DNA of 64,000 nucleotides from Rouxiella badensis (GTDB lineage: Bacteria > Pseudomonadota > Gammaproteobacteria > Enterobacterales > Enterobacteriaceae), in NCBI GenBank assembly GCA_026967495.1, contig CP114060.1, positions 4,526,001 through 4,590,000 on the forward strand, in the 5' to 3' direction. Of this stretch, positions 1 to 8,795 are shown piece by piece. The number at the start of each line of letters is the position of its first letter. The stretch's first letter is position 1. Made by a program: the position numbers and the translations under genes. Under the pieces are notes generated by a model. The model worked only from the letters and a program-made list of their open reading frames with translations. It did no database searches and had not been told where the DNA came from.

Positions 1-327
1 CATTGATCATGCAAAAAAATCATGCTGGAAACCGGGGGTAAATACGTCACGTCCGAAAACCAGACCGATAAAAGCTGGAACCCGTATCAGCAGGACAGCT
101 CGCACACTATCGGTGGCGCAGTGATGGGCGCGGATCCGACCACGTCAGCGTTGAATACCTATCTGCAAAGCTGGGATGTGCATAACGTCTTTGTGGTCGG
201 CGCTTCCGCCTTCCCTAACAATGGCGGTTACAACCCGACGATCACTGTTGGCGCATTGGCAATTCGTGCCGCTCAGGCGATCCACCAGACTTACATCAAA
301 AATCCGGCTCCTCTGGTGAAGGCATAA
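1..327 (+). pseudogene. GMC-family gluconate/alcohol dehydrogenase flavoprotein subunit, C-terminal part, frameshifted
   Basis: This is the C-terminal end of an FAD-dependent GMC oxidoreductase whose 5' part lies outside the window. The visible part has the GMC C-terminal signature: a HTIGGAVMG segment, then SWDVHNVFVVGASAFP and a GYNPTITVGALAIRAA stretch that closes the FAD domain. The reading frame breaks at about 13-19. Upstream, the frame reads LIMQK and the continuation IMLETGGKY is in another frame; the run of seven A would need to be six. The cytochrome gene starts 3 bases after the stop, so the two are an operon for a periplasmic membrane-bound dehydrogenase that passes electrons to the quinone pool. 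The substrate (gluconate, 2-ketogluconate or another polyol acid) cannot be told from this fragment. Confidence 0.8.
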
Positions 328-330
328 ATC

Positions 331-1659
331 ATGAGTACAAAAAAGAAAATTGCTTACAGCGTGGCGGCGCTGGCCGTTGTCGCTGGGATCGTCGCCTTTG
401 GTCATCTGTGGGAAGTCATGGACAGCTCACGATCTCAGGTCGCGGATGACACGACCCGGCTGGCGGATTTCCACAGCACCGACAGCGCTGCGATTAAACG
501 CGGCGAATACGCCATGCGTCTCGGTGACTGCGCGGCCTGCCACGAATCGAGCTTTGCGGGCGGGTACAAAATCAGTACGCCTTTCGGCGAGTTGCAGACG
601 TCGAACATTACGCCAGATCGCGAAACCGGTATCGGCAACATGACTGAGCGCGACTTCTTCAACGCTGTTCGTCAGGGGCGCGGCGACCACGGCTTCCTCT
701 ATCCGGCAATGCCTTACACTGCCTATGCGAAGATGAGCGATGCCGATATGCACGATCTCTGGGCGTACATGTCCACGATGAAACCGGTGAAACATAAGGT
801 GGATGAAAACGGCGGCATGTCGTTCCCTTATAACATCCGTTTTGCCATGCTCGGCTGGAATTTTCTGTTCTTCGATAACAGCGGTTTCACACCAGACACG
901 GCCAAAACCGCCGCAAACGCCAATATGGACATGATTAACCGAGGCAAATACATCGTCGATGGCCCGGCGCACTGCAGCGTCTGCCATACCGCACGTAACG
1001 TGCTGGGTGGTGAAGTCAGCGGCGGTTATTTACAGGGCGGTAGCCTCGGTGCGTGGTATGCGCCGGATATCTCGCAGGATCCACATACCGGCATAGGTGA
1101 CTGGAGCAGCGACGACATTGCGCAATACCTGAAAACCGGCTCCGACGGAAAAAGTGTTGCGGCAGGTCCGATGGCTGAAGCGGTCGAGCATTCCACGCAG
1201 TATTTCAGCGACAGAGATGCACAGGCCGTCGCGGCGTATCTCAAAATGCTGCCGTCCTCCAGAAAACCGGCACCGCAGGCATTTGCCATGGACGCCGCTA
1301 GCAAAGAACATGGCGCGCTGACGTATGAAGTGAACTGCTCGGCCTGTCACGGCGTGAAAGGCGAAGGCATCACCGGCATGGTGCCTGCTTTTGCGGGGAA
1401 TAACGCCATGCAAAACGATCCGACCAACATGATCAATGCCATGCTGAATGGTGCCCGCGCGCCGCATACCGAAGAACGCCAGACTGCGGCCGGAATGCCG
1501 TCATTTGCGTGGAAAATGAATGATCGGCAGATAGCGGAAATCCTCACTTATGTGCGTAATAGCTGGGGGAATCAGGGAAGTGAGGTGACGGCAGATCAGG
1601 TCAGCCATATGCGAAAACTGACCGGCGCGGCGGATAAACTCAGTACAACGTCGAAGTAA
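331..1659 (+). CDS. Triheme cytochrome c subunit of membrane-bound gluconate-type dehydrogenase
   Basis: The 442-residue protein starts with a basic tail and one hydrophobic segment (about residues 8-25) that acts as a signal or anchor. It then has three c-type heme sites: CAACH at 67-71, CSVCH at 215-219 and CSACH at 336-340. Three cytochrome c domains in one chain is the architecture of the cytochrome subunit of gluconate 2-dehydrogenase and related alcohol dehydrogenases, which moves electrons from the periplasmic flavoprotein to ubiquinone. The start is supported by a GAAGG ribosome site inside the end of the upstream flavoprotein gene. The small gamma subunit would be expected upstream, outside the window. 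Confidence 0.9.
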   Translation: MSTKKKIAYSVAALAVVAGIVAFGHLWEVMDSSRSQVADDTTRLADFHSTDSAAIKRGEYAMRLGDCAACHESSFAGGYKISTPFGELQTSNITPDRETGIGNMTERDFFNAVRQGRGDHGFLYPAMPYTAYAKMSDADMHDLWAYMSTMKPVKHKVDENGGMSFPYNIRFAMLGWNFLFFDNSGFTPDTAKTAANANMDMINRGKYIVDGPAHCSVCHTARNVLGGEVSGGYLQGGSLGAWYAPDISQDPHTGIGDWSSDDIAQYLKTGSDGKSVAAGPMAEAVEHSTQYFSDRDAQAVAAYLKMLPSSRKPAPQAFAMDAASKEHGALTYEVNCSACHGVKGEGITGMVPAFAGNNAMQNDPTNMINAMLNGARAPHTEERQTAAGMPSFAWKMNDRQIAEILTYVRNSWGNQGSEVTADQVSHMRKLTGAADKLSTTSK

Positions 1660-1712
1660 TGAACATATCAGGGGCGGCATGATGCTCGCTCCTGATTAAT
1701 CAGGAGAACATC

Positions 1713-2172
1713 ATGATTATCAGAGGAATTGGACATACTGGTGTGACAGTCTCAAGCCTGACGGAAGCAGAACAATTTTTCATTGATACGCTGGATGCCA
1801 CCGTGTTGTACCGCATCGTGCCCCCGGCAAAGCAGAGCGGAAAAATAGATGCACGCGCTGAATGATTTCTCCGAAGAGCTGAATCTGACCGACCTAGCTA
1901 TGCTGCGACTGGGAAACGGCTGTAATCTTGAGTTATTCGAAACCCGTCCCGTCACGGAAAACGGCGAGACCAATATCAGTCAGTACGGTATCAGCCATTT
2001 CTCGGTGTATATGGACGATATCCGTCAGGCAGGCGAAAGTTTACAGCAACACGTTGCCTTGATGTTTGCAGGGCCAACCGACTGTTTTGCGCAGGAAGAA
2101 GGTATAGGTAATCAGACCTGGTTCTGCCGTACGCCGTTTGGCCTGCTGATTGAACTGATCACTCGGCGCTGA
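1713..2172 (+). pseudogene. VOC (glyoxalase/bleomycin-resistance) family protein, frameshifted
   Basis: An ATG at 1713 follows a good CAGGAGAA ribosome site and opens with GIGHTGVTVSSLTEAEQFF, the usual first beta-alpha unit of a VOC domain, in which the His is a metal ligand. This frame stops at 1863-1865. The second half continues in another frame from about 1849 and ends with TWFCRTPFGLLIELITRR, a typical VOC end with its metal-ligand Glu. Removing one base between about 1846 and 1862 would give a protein of about 152 residues. VOC enzymes are vicinal-oxygen-chelate dioxygenases, isomerases or resistance proteins; the reaction here is unknown. The break could be a sequencing error or a real mutation. 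Confidence 0.6.
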
Positions 2173-2410
2173 ATTATGACGAAGTCGCCACTGAGAAACG
2201 CTGGTTGCTCGAGCCTCGTGAAAAGAGAGACGTTGGCTGACTCCCCGCGGTTAATACCGGCGAATAATTCGCCACCTCATCCTGATGCCAACCTAACATT
2301 TTCGATTAATCCCCAAGTCGCTGCCGGGTCTGTTTTCCTGGATCATATCAGGCTTACCTACTCCCAATTGATTAACAAACCGTGGTGTTGGCCATATCCG
2401 CTTCTGGTAC

Positions 2411-2430
2411 AGGGCTGCTGTTGCAGCCCT
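2411..2430. terminator. Perfect 8-bp hairpin past the end of the recombinase remnant
   Basis: AGGGCTGC and GCAGCCCT pair perfectly around a TGTT loop, just beyond the stop of the decayed recombinase on the minus strand. There is no clear T tract on either side, so intrinsic terminator function is uncertain. It may instead mark an element end. Confidence 0.35.
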
Positions 2431-2436
2431 GACAAC

Positions 2437-3036
2437 TTAGACTTCAATCGACACAGAGATCTCTAACGTATCATCGACTTCAATGCCGAGATAACGCACT
2501 GTCTTTCCAGTTTCTTATGGCCTAATAGAAGTTAGATCACCCGGAGATGCTTGGTCTTCTTGTATATCAGGAAAGGTTTTGTTCTTCTCATAAAACGTGT
2601 GCTGTACAGTGAATCTTCGAGACCAAGCTTTGCTATCCACCCATGAAAAATACAATGTATTGCTGGGTTGAAATGTGTTGGCAAGAATCGACCCGAGATT
2701 GGAACAAGTAGTCTTTACTGTGCAGATTGCCTCGCATTATTAGCGCTGGAACTGCTTCTCTTGTCCCTTTGGTTATCTCAAATTGGACGGAACTACCGGT
2801 TTTCTGCTGTAACACCGTTGCTCTGCTCGAAACAGAACTGCCATATGCAACATCTGATACTTTAAGTTTTACCAGATCGCAGCCCCGAAGTTTACTGTCT
2901 AAAGCCATGTTGAACAGCGCTAGATCGCGCGTTTGCCTTCTAGTTCAAGTCTGATTCTAATCCCCCAGATAGGAGATATCTAAAGCGGTCTTTTTTGTCC
3001 GATGATACGGGCTTTGTTTCACGGTGCCGTTTTCAT
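2437..3036 (-). pseudogene. Tyrosine recombinase (phage-type site-specific integrase) remnant
   Basis: Reading the minus strand, one frame carries MALDSKLRGCDLVKLKVSDV followed by an SSRATVLQQKTG stretch. This is the typical segment around the first catalytic Arg of a small integrase family. Flanking pieces in other frames fit the same protein: IWGIRIRLELEGKR upstream, IYKKTKHLRVI and LLLGHKKLE downstream, and a C-terminal TVRYLGIEVDDTLEISVSIEV. Several frameshifts and in-frame stops, and the loss of the THSMRR box His, show it is dead. Unlike the single-indel genes elsewhere in this window, this is real decay. It marks a former mobile element next to panB. Confidence 0.75.
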
Positions 3037-3170
3037 GCTCAAACCTCCTGCAATGTAGGAGATTTAAGTATGATTGTCCCTCATGAGCTATCTGCGGACA
3101 TTACTTTTTGGATGAGTTGGTTTAGCAGCGTTAAAAAAACCACTAACAATAAGCGGCTTTTTAATATAAA

Positions 3171-3965
3171 TCATTCAGAGTAGCACTGTTCCAGTGCCGG
3201 GAAGCTACCGCCTTTGACAGCGGCAATGTAGCTTTTAACCGCGCCCTGGATGTTTTCCTCTCCCCTCATGAAATTTTTCACGAATTTTGGTGCCTTGCCG
3301 GTGATGCTCAGGCCAAGCATATCGTGAAGAACCAGTACCTGCCCGTCGGTGCCGGGGCCGATGCCGATGACCGGTATTGAAACCGCCTCGCTTAGCGCTT
3401 TTCCGAGCGAAACCGGTACTGCCTCGACCAGAACCATCACCGCACCCGCCTGCTCAAACTTTTTCGCGGTTTCGATCAACGCTTCTGCTTGCTTGCTGTC
3501 ACGACCCTGAACCTTAAATCCACCAAAGACGTTAACCGACTGCGGAGTGAGTCCAATGTGAGCACACACAGGTATGCCGTTGCGCGTCAGTTGATGCACC
3601 GTGTCACACAACCACTCCCCGCCCTCAATCTTGACCATCTGAGCACCCGCCTGCATCAGTTGCGCCGAGTTGTGCAGGGCTTGCTCTGGTGAGGAACAGG
3701 TCATGAAAGAAAGGTCGGCGATGATGAAGCCACCGTTGTTTCCGCGCTTTACACAGGTCGTGTGATAAACCATATCTTCCAGTCTGACCGGCAGGGTGCT
3801 GTCATGGCCCTGCAAAATCATTCCTAACGTATCGCCGATGAGGAGCATCTCAACACCCGCCGTGCTCAGCTCGTGGGCAAACGTGGCGTCGTAGCAGGTA
3901 AGCATGGTGATCTTTTCACCGCGCTGCTTGAGGTTTTTCAGGTATGTCAGAGTGATTGATGGCAT
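3171..3965 (-). CDS. panB: 3-methyl-2-oxobutanoate hydroxymethyltransferase (PanB), stand-alone paralog
   Basis: The enzyme transfers a hydroxymethyl group from 5,10-methylene-THF to alpha-ketoisovalerate, giving ketopantoate, the first step of pantothenate synthesis in the cytoplasm. The 264 residues contain the family landmarks in order: MLTCYDATFA, IGDTLGM with QGHDSTLPV (substrate and metal site), MVKIEGGEW, the HIGLTPQSVNVFGG loop, a conserved Glu in VLVEAVP, then PVIGIGPG and LGLSITGKAPKFVKNF. The GIGPGTDGQ loop is shorter than the usual GIGAGxxTDGQ. There is no panC neighbour, and wording such as LGLSITG looks more like pseudomonad than enterobacterial PanB. The adjacent recombinase remnant supports acquisition. 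An alternative role in another ketoacid hydroxymethylation is possible. Confidence 0.88.
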   Translation of the reverse strand: MPSITLTYLKNLKQRGEKITMLTCYDATFAHELSTAGVEMLLIGDTLGMILQGHDSTLPVRLEDMVYHTTCVKRGNNGGFIIADLSFMTCSSPEQALHNSAQLMQAGAQMVKIEGGEWLCDTVHQLTRNGIPVCAHIGLTPQSVNVFGGFKVQGRDSKQAEALIETAKKFEQAGAVMVLVEAVPVSLGKALSEAVSIPVIGIGPGTDGQVLVLHDMLGLSITGKAPKFVKNFMRGEENIQGAVKSYIAAVKGGSFPALEQCYSE

Positions 3966-4144
3966 GGTGTTCTCTGCTAACTCGTTGCATTAATAAAGGT
4001 GGTTGCGGGTGCGATAATACTGACTTTCGTAACGCTTAATTGTATTTCTCGATTTGCCAAATGCCTTCGAGTTCCCGGCGTGCAGCAGCGCAGGTAGGGT
4101 ACCTATTGCATGATATGTTGTTAATTATCCTGAATGGCCGCGCT

Positions 4145-4759
4145 TCAGAGAAACTGTTCTGCCAACAACAGAGCCGCAATAATAATCATCAGGCTGCCCG
4201 AAATCCGGCTGACATTCTGCGCCGCGCGTGGGCGCGTCCGAAGCACTGTGCCGGAGCCATAGCCCACAAGCAGGTAGACCACGCCGCAACTAATCATATG
4301 TACCAGCCCCAGCGCTATCATCTGCAGCGAAAGCGGCCAGGCGGCGTGGACGTCGGTGAACTGTGGCAGCAGAGCCAGAAACAGCAGAAAGACCTTTGGA
4401 TTAAGCCCGCTGATGCAAAAGCCCTTGAGCGCCCACTTCAGTCGCGAGCCGCTATCGTCACTCTGCCCCGCCGCCGGTGCGGGCGGGTGGCGGAGCATGC
4501 CTATGCCGATCCAGAGCAGATAGCCAGCCCCAGCTACGGTCAGGACGGTCAACACGCCCGGCACTCCCGTAATGACCGAGCCGACTCCCGCTGCCACTAT
4601 GAGTGTTGCAACAAGATGGCCGCTCAGCATACCGGCAACTGCTGGTACAACACGGCGTCCCTTGATGCCAGCTGAAATGGCGTAAGCCCAGTCAGCACCC
4701 GGTGTGATAACAAAAAGCGTGGAAACAGCCCAGAACGCGGCGAACATGCTCAATGACAT
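4145..4759 (-). CDS. LysE/RhtB-family amino acid exporter
   Basis: The 204-residue protein is strongly hydrophobic with about six membrane segments. It has the RhtB-family N-terminus with FVITPGADWAYAISAGIKG (the P-G-P/A motif near residue 20) and the central LKWALKGFCISGLNPKVFLLFLALLPQF motif. It would export amino acids or derivatives across the inner membrane by proton antiport. It is divergent from an Lrp/AsnC regulator across a 178-bp AT-rich gap, the usual arrangement in which the regulator senses the amino acid and switches the exporter on. The exact substrate cannot be predicted. Confidence 0.88.
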   Translation of the reverse strand: MSLSMFAAFWAVSTLFVITPGADWAYAISAGIKGRRVVPAVAGMLSGHLVATLIVAAGVGSVITGVPGVLTVLTVAGAGYLLWIGIGMLRHPPAPAAGQSDDSGSRLKWALKGFCISGLNPKVFLLFLALLPQFTDVHAAWPLSLQMIALGLVHMISCGVVYLLVGYGSGTVLRTRPRAAQNVSRISGSLMIIIAALLLAEQFL

Positions 4760-4937
4760 GCGCCGTTATCCTTATTGACCCGACCTCTGACCTGCCCTTT
4801 ATAAACGTCTGATACCTGCATATAGAGAAACCTTTACCTGAATATTTGCTTATAATTAAAGAAAGAATATCGCTTTTTATGCGGGATATGCTTTCATATT
4901 TAACTCAAAAATGTAAATAATCGGGAGGTTTTAATTA

Positions 4938-5390
4938 ATGGATAGGGCAGACTGCAATATTATTGCTGAGCTTCAGCAGGACGGGAGGATTTCGCTCACT
5001 GACTTGGCAGAACGGGTTGGGATCAGCCTGTCATCCTGCCAGCGTCGTGTCAGAGCGCTTGAACAGGAAGGCGTGATCAGCGGCTACCGGGCGAATCTCG
5101 ATCCGTCCCGATTCGGACTGAACTTTTCAGCCTTAGTCTTCGTTACCCTGCGCGAGGGAGATCGACAGACGGTCAGCGCCTTTGAGGCGACAGTAAAAGA
5201 GATACCGCAAATTATCCAGGCGCAGCGACTGTTTGGCGATCCGGATTATCTGCTTCACGTTATCACCCGGGACCTTCATGCTTTTCAGCAGTTGTATGAT
5301 GAAAAACTCTCCGGTATGTCAGGCGTGCAGCGACTTACCTCAACGCTGGTTATGAAAACGGTCGTGAAAGATCGCGCGCTGCCTATCTGA
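4938..5390 (+). CDS. Lrp/AsnC-family transcriptional regulator
   Basis: The 150-residue protein has an N-terminal winged helix (DRADCNIIAELQQDGRIS, then LADLAERVGISLSSCQRRV) and a C-terminal RAM ligand domain with the FGDPDYLLHV motif. A GGGAGG ribosome site 8 bases upstream fixes the ATG. Such proteins form dimers to octamers and bind small amino acids. Its divergent position to the LysE-type exporter suggests it is the specific regulator of that exporter, and it probably regulates itself from the shared 4760-4937 gap. Confidence 0.9.
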   Translation: MDRADCNIIAELQQDGRISLTDLAERVGISLSSCQRRVRALEQEGVISGYRANLDPSRFGLNFSALVFVTLREGDRQTVSAFEATVKEIPQIIQAQRLFGDPDYLLHVITRDLHAFQQLYDEKLSGMSGVQRLTSTLVMKTVVKDRALPI

Positions 5391-5724
5391 GGCGTTGCAG
5401 GACGTCAGATTCGATATCTTTAAAACGTTTTTTAGCGCGGAGAAACCGTTGTGCTGAGGATCTGTACAAAAGTCGAACTTCCGCTTCTGGCACACAGCAG
5501 ACAAGCACGTGACGCTGAAGGTCTGCTGAGAGCGATGTATAGACTTTCATACCTGTTGAATTTGATGATAACGGGGAGATCCCAACTATCGAGTCAATCC
5601 TAAAAGCTAGGCCGCTAGCACGCCTTCTTACCTCATTTCTCCTCCAACTGTACACTTTGGTTATTTTATCCAGTGTCAGTAATCTTGACCTGCTCCCCGT
5701 TGATTAATACACCGTGATGTTAGT
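5391..5724. other. Gene-free stretch between the Lrp gene and the IS3 element
   Basis: I see no recognisable gene here. A minus-strand open frame of 90 codons (5383-5655) matches nothing I know and has no clear ribosome site. The end of the stretch just before the insertion sequence could be the edge of an older inserted element, but I cannot prove it. Confidence 0.4.
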
Positions 5725-5771
5725 GACCCTGACCCCGAATATGATCCAGTCATAATCAGGAATAACCGGCT

Positions 5772-6665
5772 TCATGTTGGTTGTGTCTTCTGGCAACCGG
5801 CAGACTTCTCAGCAAATTCTGACGGGGTCATCCAGCCCAGCGCAGAATGGGGACGCCTCTGGTTATAGTGTATGCGCCAGGCCTCGATTTTGCACCGTGC
5901 ATCCTCCAAAGACATAAACCCGTTCTCGTTCAGACATTCCTGCCGTTGAAGGACTCCACCGTCGCGTTGTCCGTCGGTGTTCCCGGGCGTGACAAGTCGA
6001 TTCTGATGCCTCTTTCGTACACCCATCTGTCCAGCATTTTCCCTACAAATTCAGAACCATGATACCTATTTAGTGCATCCAGCTAGCGTTTAAGTCAGCT
6101 GTAAAGGACGTCTGAGCGCTATGCTATTCAGCATTTCTGCCACTTATTTTGAACCCAAATTCTGCCCCACGCAGATCCCCAGGCATTCGCGGGTGTACAG
6201 GTCGATAACCGTCAGCAGGCGCAGTCGTCGCCCGTCAAACAACGCATCAGAGACAAAATCCATGCCCCAGACGTGATTCGGATACAGACCCTGAGGCTGC
6301 GGTTGCCAGCGCTGGGCCGATTTATTGCGGCGTGGCCGTTTGAGGCGCAACGACAGACCCTGCTCACAGTAGAGGCGGTAGATTCTTTTGTGATTATCGC
6401 GCCAGCCTTCCCGCCAGAGCATCACGTGTACCCGGCGGTACCCGTAATGAACCCGAATTTCGGTTATCTCACGGATGCGTAGCCGCAGTGCGCTGTCGTC
6501 GGCGACCACAGAACGATATCGAAACGAGCTGCGGCTGACCCGCAGCACAAAACAGACCTGTCTCTCACTGACACTGTAGCGGGCTTGCAAATCCCTGCCC
6601 CATTCGCGCAGGCATGCCAGCGTCAGTTCTTTTTGCCAGCACGTCCTGCAGCATCGCCTTGTCAA
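5772..6665 (-). pseudogene. IS3-family transposase OrfB (DDE integrase), frameshifted
   Basis: The first part has the IS3 OrfB HTH_21 region (SRSSFRYRSV, VHYGYRRVHVMLWREG), then the start of the rve catalytic core with VWGMDFVSDALFDGRRLRLLTVIDLY (first catalytic Asp). It stops after CVGQNLGSK. The middle reappears in another frame as HGSEFVGKMLDRWVYERG with GTPTDNATVESFNGR, and a third frame gives QECLNENGFMSLEDARCK and the PHSALGWMTPSEFA end. Residues expected before the second Asp are altered (HGSEF where the family has DNGSEF). Two breaks plus this change indicate a dead transposase. Confidence 0.75.
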
Positions 6666-6888
6666 GGCTCAGATCGGCAACCAGCCTCTTCAGCCGCAGA
6701 TTTGCCTCTTCCAGTTGCCGCATATGCTTCAGCTCCGAAGGAGAAATGCCGCCGTATTTTTTACGCCACGTATAGAAAGTGGCACCCGAAATGCCCAGCT
6801 TGCGACAGACGTCCGGCACTGACGTACCCAGTTCAGCCTGCTTCAGGGCAAAAACAATCTGCTCTTCGGTGAATCGTGACTTTTTCAT
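6565..6888 (-). CDS. IS3-family transposase OrfA (helix-turn-helix protein)
   Basis: The 107-residue protein opens MKKSRFTEEQIVFALKQAE and continues with a helix-turn-helix (VPDVCRKLGISGATFYTWRKKYG) and a leucine-zipper-like segment (LKHMRQLEEANLRLKRLVADL), as in IS407-type OrfA. GGAGG lies 8 bases before the ATG at 6888. OrfA binds the terminal repeats and is normally fused to OrfB by programmed frameshifting in the short overlap. Because OrfB is broken, this copy cannot move by itself. Confidence 0.85.
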   Translation of the reverse strand: MKKSRFTEEQIVFALKQAELGTSVPDVCRKLGISGATFYTWRKKYGGISPSELKHMRQLEEANLRLKRLVADLSLDKAMLQDVLAKRTDAGMPARMGQGFASPLQCQ

Positions 6889-6968
6889 CGACACATCCTC
6901 CGTTCAGGGGAGTCAATATCATGCCGGAATTCTGTTTCTGAATGGCGCAGGATTTTGGGTCAGGGTTA

Positions 6969-7153
6969 AAACGACTTCGTGGATGCCGAAGCTATTTGTG
7001 AAGCTGCATCGTGTCCGTGAATCCCTGGTCTATTCACGCTGGCTGAATGAATACAACAGTAAGCGGCTCCATGAATCTCTGAATAACCTGACTCAGGAAG
7101 AATGCCTGCTGATGGCTGAGAAGACTGAAAACTCAAAAAGTGTGTGGAATTAA
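6969..7153 (+). pseudogene. C-terminal remnant of a second IS3-family transposase
   Basis: The sequence immediately past the IS3 right end encodes WLNEYNSKRLHESLNNLTQEE followed by LLMAEKTENSKSVWN and a stop. This is the recognisable C-terminus of a different IS3-subgroup OrfB, on the opposite strand. The upstream catalytic core is missing, so the IS407-like element probably landed in, or recombined with, an older IS. Confidence 0.65.
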
Positions 7154-7449
7154 AACGAGTGTGCTTACAATCAGGGCTGCACTGAATGACGTTGAGAAAG
7201 ACGCTTCTGGCTTTCGAAAGAAATGAATAAACTACAGAGCGGCGCGACCTAGGCCACGCGCGAATGTCACTGAAAAGATCTACAAACTTAAGTGGCGACA
7301 CTTTTAAATTTGGACAAAAGGCAAAGAAATGCAAGAGGTGGCGCCTTACACTTATTATCCGGTTCCGGCGCTGTGGAATAAATGACCATTGAAGTTTCGA
7401 AACCGGAAAAATTCCTCGGAGCTTATCGACCAATTACCTCTTGGGCTGA
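7154..7449. other. Gene-free stretch between transposase remnant and DUF554 gene
   Basis: No convincing coding sequence, repeat or RNA is visible. It is probably debris of inserted elements downstream of the decarboxylase operon. Confidence 0.4.
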
Positions 7450-8169
7450 TTAAAAATGAATATAGCTGGTCCACAGATAGGAAATCGGCATCACCAATAC
7501 TAGCGCAGGTAACATATTTGCTACCGGGAACAGCTTGATACCGCTAATACGATAACCTGCGGCCAGCATCACCAGTCCGCCTGCCGCCGTAAAATCACCC
7601 ATCATCGTGGGAGAAATCAGCGGCATGATAATACCGGCGGCGGCCACCAGGCAGAGCTGGATAATAAACTGTGGCACAGCTATCATAGCGACGGCATAAC
7701 CCAGCGAGGTGGCGAAAATGGCGGCGGTAAAGAAATCCATGATGGTTTTAACCAGCAAAATCGATGGGCTACCGGTCATGCCTTCCGTCATCGCGCCAAT
7801 AATGCCGGTGCCGCTGGCGCAAAACAGCACCAGTATGGCGACAAATTTCTCCTCAAATAACTCTGCGCTCATACCTTGCTTAGCAGGGGCTATTCGCTCA
7901 ACCAGTTTTTTCGAAAATGCACCGAATTCACCAATCTTGCGTTCGAAGTAAATCAATTCGCCTATCGCCGCGCCAAGAATCAGCGCCAAAATTACCGCGG
8001 GCAGCGATTTGATTTTAACGATTAAAATAATGCCTAGACCAATCGAAGAAAGTCCAAAGGTTAAAGGCAGCGCGCAACGTAATCTTTCAGGTAAACGCGA
8101 TCCCATGAAGGCGCCCGCCAGGCCGCCCAATACCACGGCGGCGCCATTAGCTATAGGCCCAATTAACAT
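7450..8169 (-). CDS. DUF554 (YqgA-like) integral membrane protein
   Basis: The 239-residue protein has about seven hydrophobic segments and the DUF554 hallmarks: an N-terminal GPIANGAAVVLGGLAG, the GLGIILI and ALILGAAIGE helices, a CASGTGIIGAMTEGMTG motif and a C-terminal FPVANMLPALVLVMP. The family has no firm biochemical role, although transport has been suggested. It begins 20 bases after the UbiX-like gene, so it is the last gene of the operon with the decarboxylase. That context suggests it moves the aromatic acid, its decarboxylated phenol or a counter-ion, but this is inference. Confidence 0.85.
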   Translation of the reverse strand: MLIGPIANGAAVVLGGLAGAFMGSRLPERLRCALPLTFGLSSIGLGIILIVKIKSLPAVILALILGAAIGELIYFERKIGEFGAFSKKLVERIAPAKQGMSAELFEEKFVAILVLFCASGTGIIGAMTEGMTGSPSILLVKTIMDFFTAAIFATSLGYAVAMIAVPQFIIQLCLVAAAGIIMPLISPTMMGDFTAAGGLVMLAAGYRISGIKLFPVANMLPALVLVMPISYLWTSYIHF

Positions 8170-8188
8170 ATATACTCCTGATGAATGT

Positions 8189-8782
8189 TTAGTCTAAATT
8201 TTCTCTGGTCGTGTTATTTCTGTCGCCCCATCGCGGGAGGTCAGGCACGTCCAAATCAAACAAATCCAATGCGCGGCCTACGCTGTGCGTCACGATATCG
8301 TCGAGCGTTTCAGGGCGTTGATAGAAGGCCGGAACCGGCGGGAAAATAATCCCGCCCATTTCAGTAATGCAACGCATATTGTTGATGTGAGAGAGATTTA
8401 AAGGCGTCTCTCGCACCATTAATACCAGCCGCTTGCGTTCTTTCAACACCACGTCTGCGGCGCGAGTCAGCAGATTGTCGGTCAGGCTGTGCGCAATGGA
8501 ACCTAAGGTATTCATTGAACACGGCGCGATCAGCATGCCGATCGTTTTAAACGATCCACTCGAAATCGTGGCGCCCAGATTGGTTATCGAGTGAATCTTG
8601 TCTGCCAGCGCGTTGACTTCCTGCCGCTGATAGTCGGTTTCCAGCGCGCGTGTAACTTCAGCTCCTCTGGACATCACCAGATGCACCTCGATGTCCATAG
8701 GTTTCAGCAATTGCAGGGCCTTAACACCATATTGAAAACCTGAGGCGCCGCTGATACCGATGATGATTCGCCGTGTTGTCAT
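8189..8782 (-). CDS. UbiX/Pad1-like flavin prenyltransferase, hydroxyaryl decarboxylase subunit B
   Basis: The 197-residue flavoprotein has the UbiX pattern: IIIGISGASGFQYGVKALQLL at the N-terminus for FMN binding, an APCSMNTLGSIAHSLTDNLLTRAADV segment, and ERKRLVLMVRETPLNLSHINNM, which includes the Arg/Glu residues used for dimethylallyl phosphate. UbiX enzymes make the prenylated FMN cofactor needed by UbiD decarboxylases. It lies 13 bases after the UbiD-like gene, so it almost certainly matures that enzyme. In hydroxyaryl decarboxylase operons this gene is called subunit B (as in lpdB, kpdB, ecdB). This copy is dedicated and separate from the ubiquinone-pathway ubiX. Confidence 0.9.
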   Translation of the reverse strand: MTTRRIIIGISGASGFQYGVKALQLLKPMDIEVHLVMSRGAEVTRALETDYQRQEVNALADKIHSITNLGATISSGSFKTIGMLIAPCSMNTLGSIAHSLTDNLLTRAADVVLKERKRLVLMVRETPLNLSHINNMRCITEMGGIIFPPVPAFYQRPETLDDIVTHSVGRALDLFDLDVPDLPRWGDRNNTTRENLD

Positions 8783-8795
8783 GACTCTTTACCTA

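Larger units (their letters stand above)
5725..6968 (-). mobile_element. IS3-family insertion sequence (IS407-like subgroup), decayed
   Basis: The element is about 1244 bp. Its left end reads TGACCCTGACCC and the right end, reverse complemented, reads TAACCCTGACCC, giving terminal inverted repeats with one mismatch in 12. Two minus-strand reading frames follow the IS3 plan, orfA then orfB with a short overlap; orfB is broken. A second, truncated copy of the left end lies at 11647-11775 in the same orientation. No clear target duplication is seen, because the right side abuts another transposase remnant. Confidence 0.75.

Noticed and set aside
5383..5655. 90-codon minus-strand frame after the Lrp gene
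   Set aside because: No motif, no start signal and it overlaps the end of the Lrp gene; kept only as an unassigned stretch.
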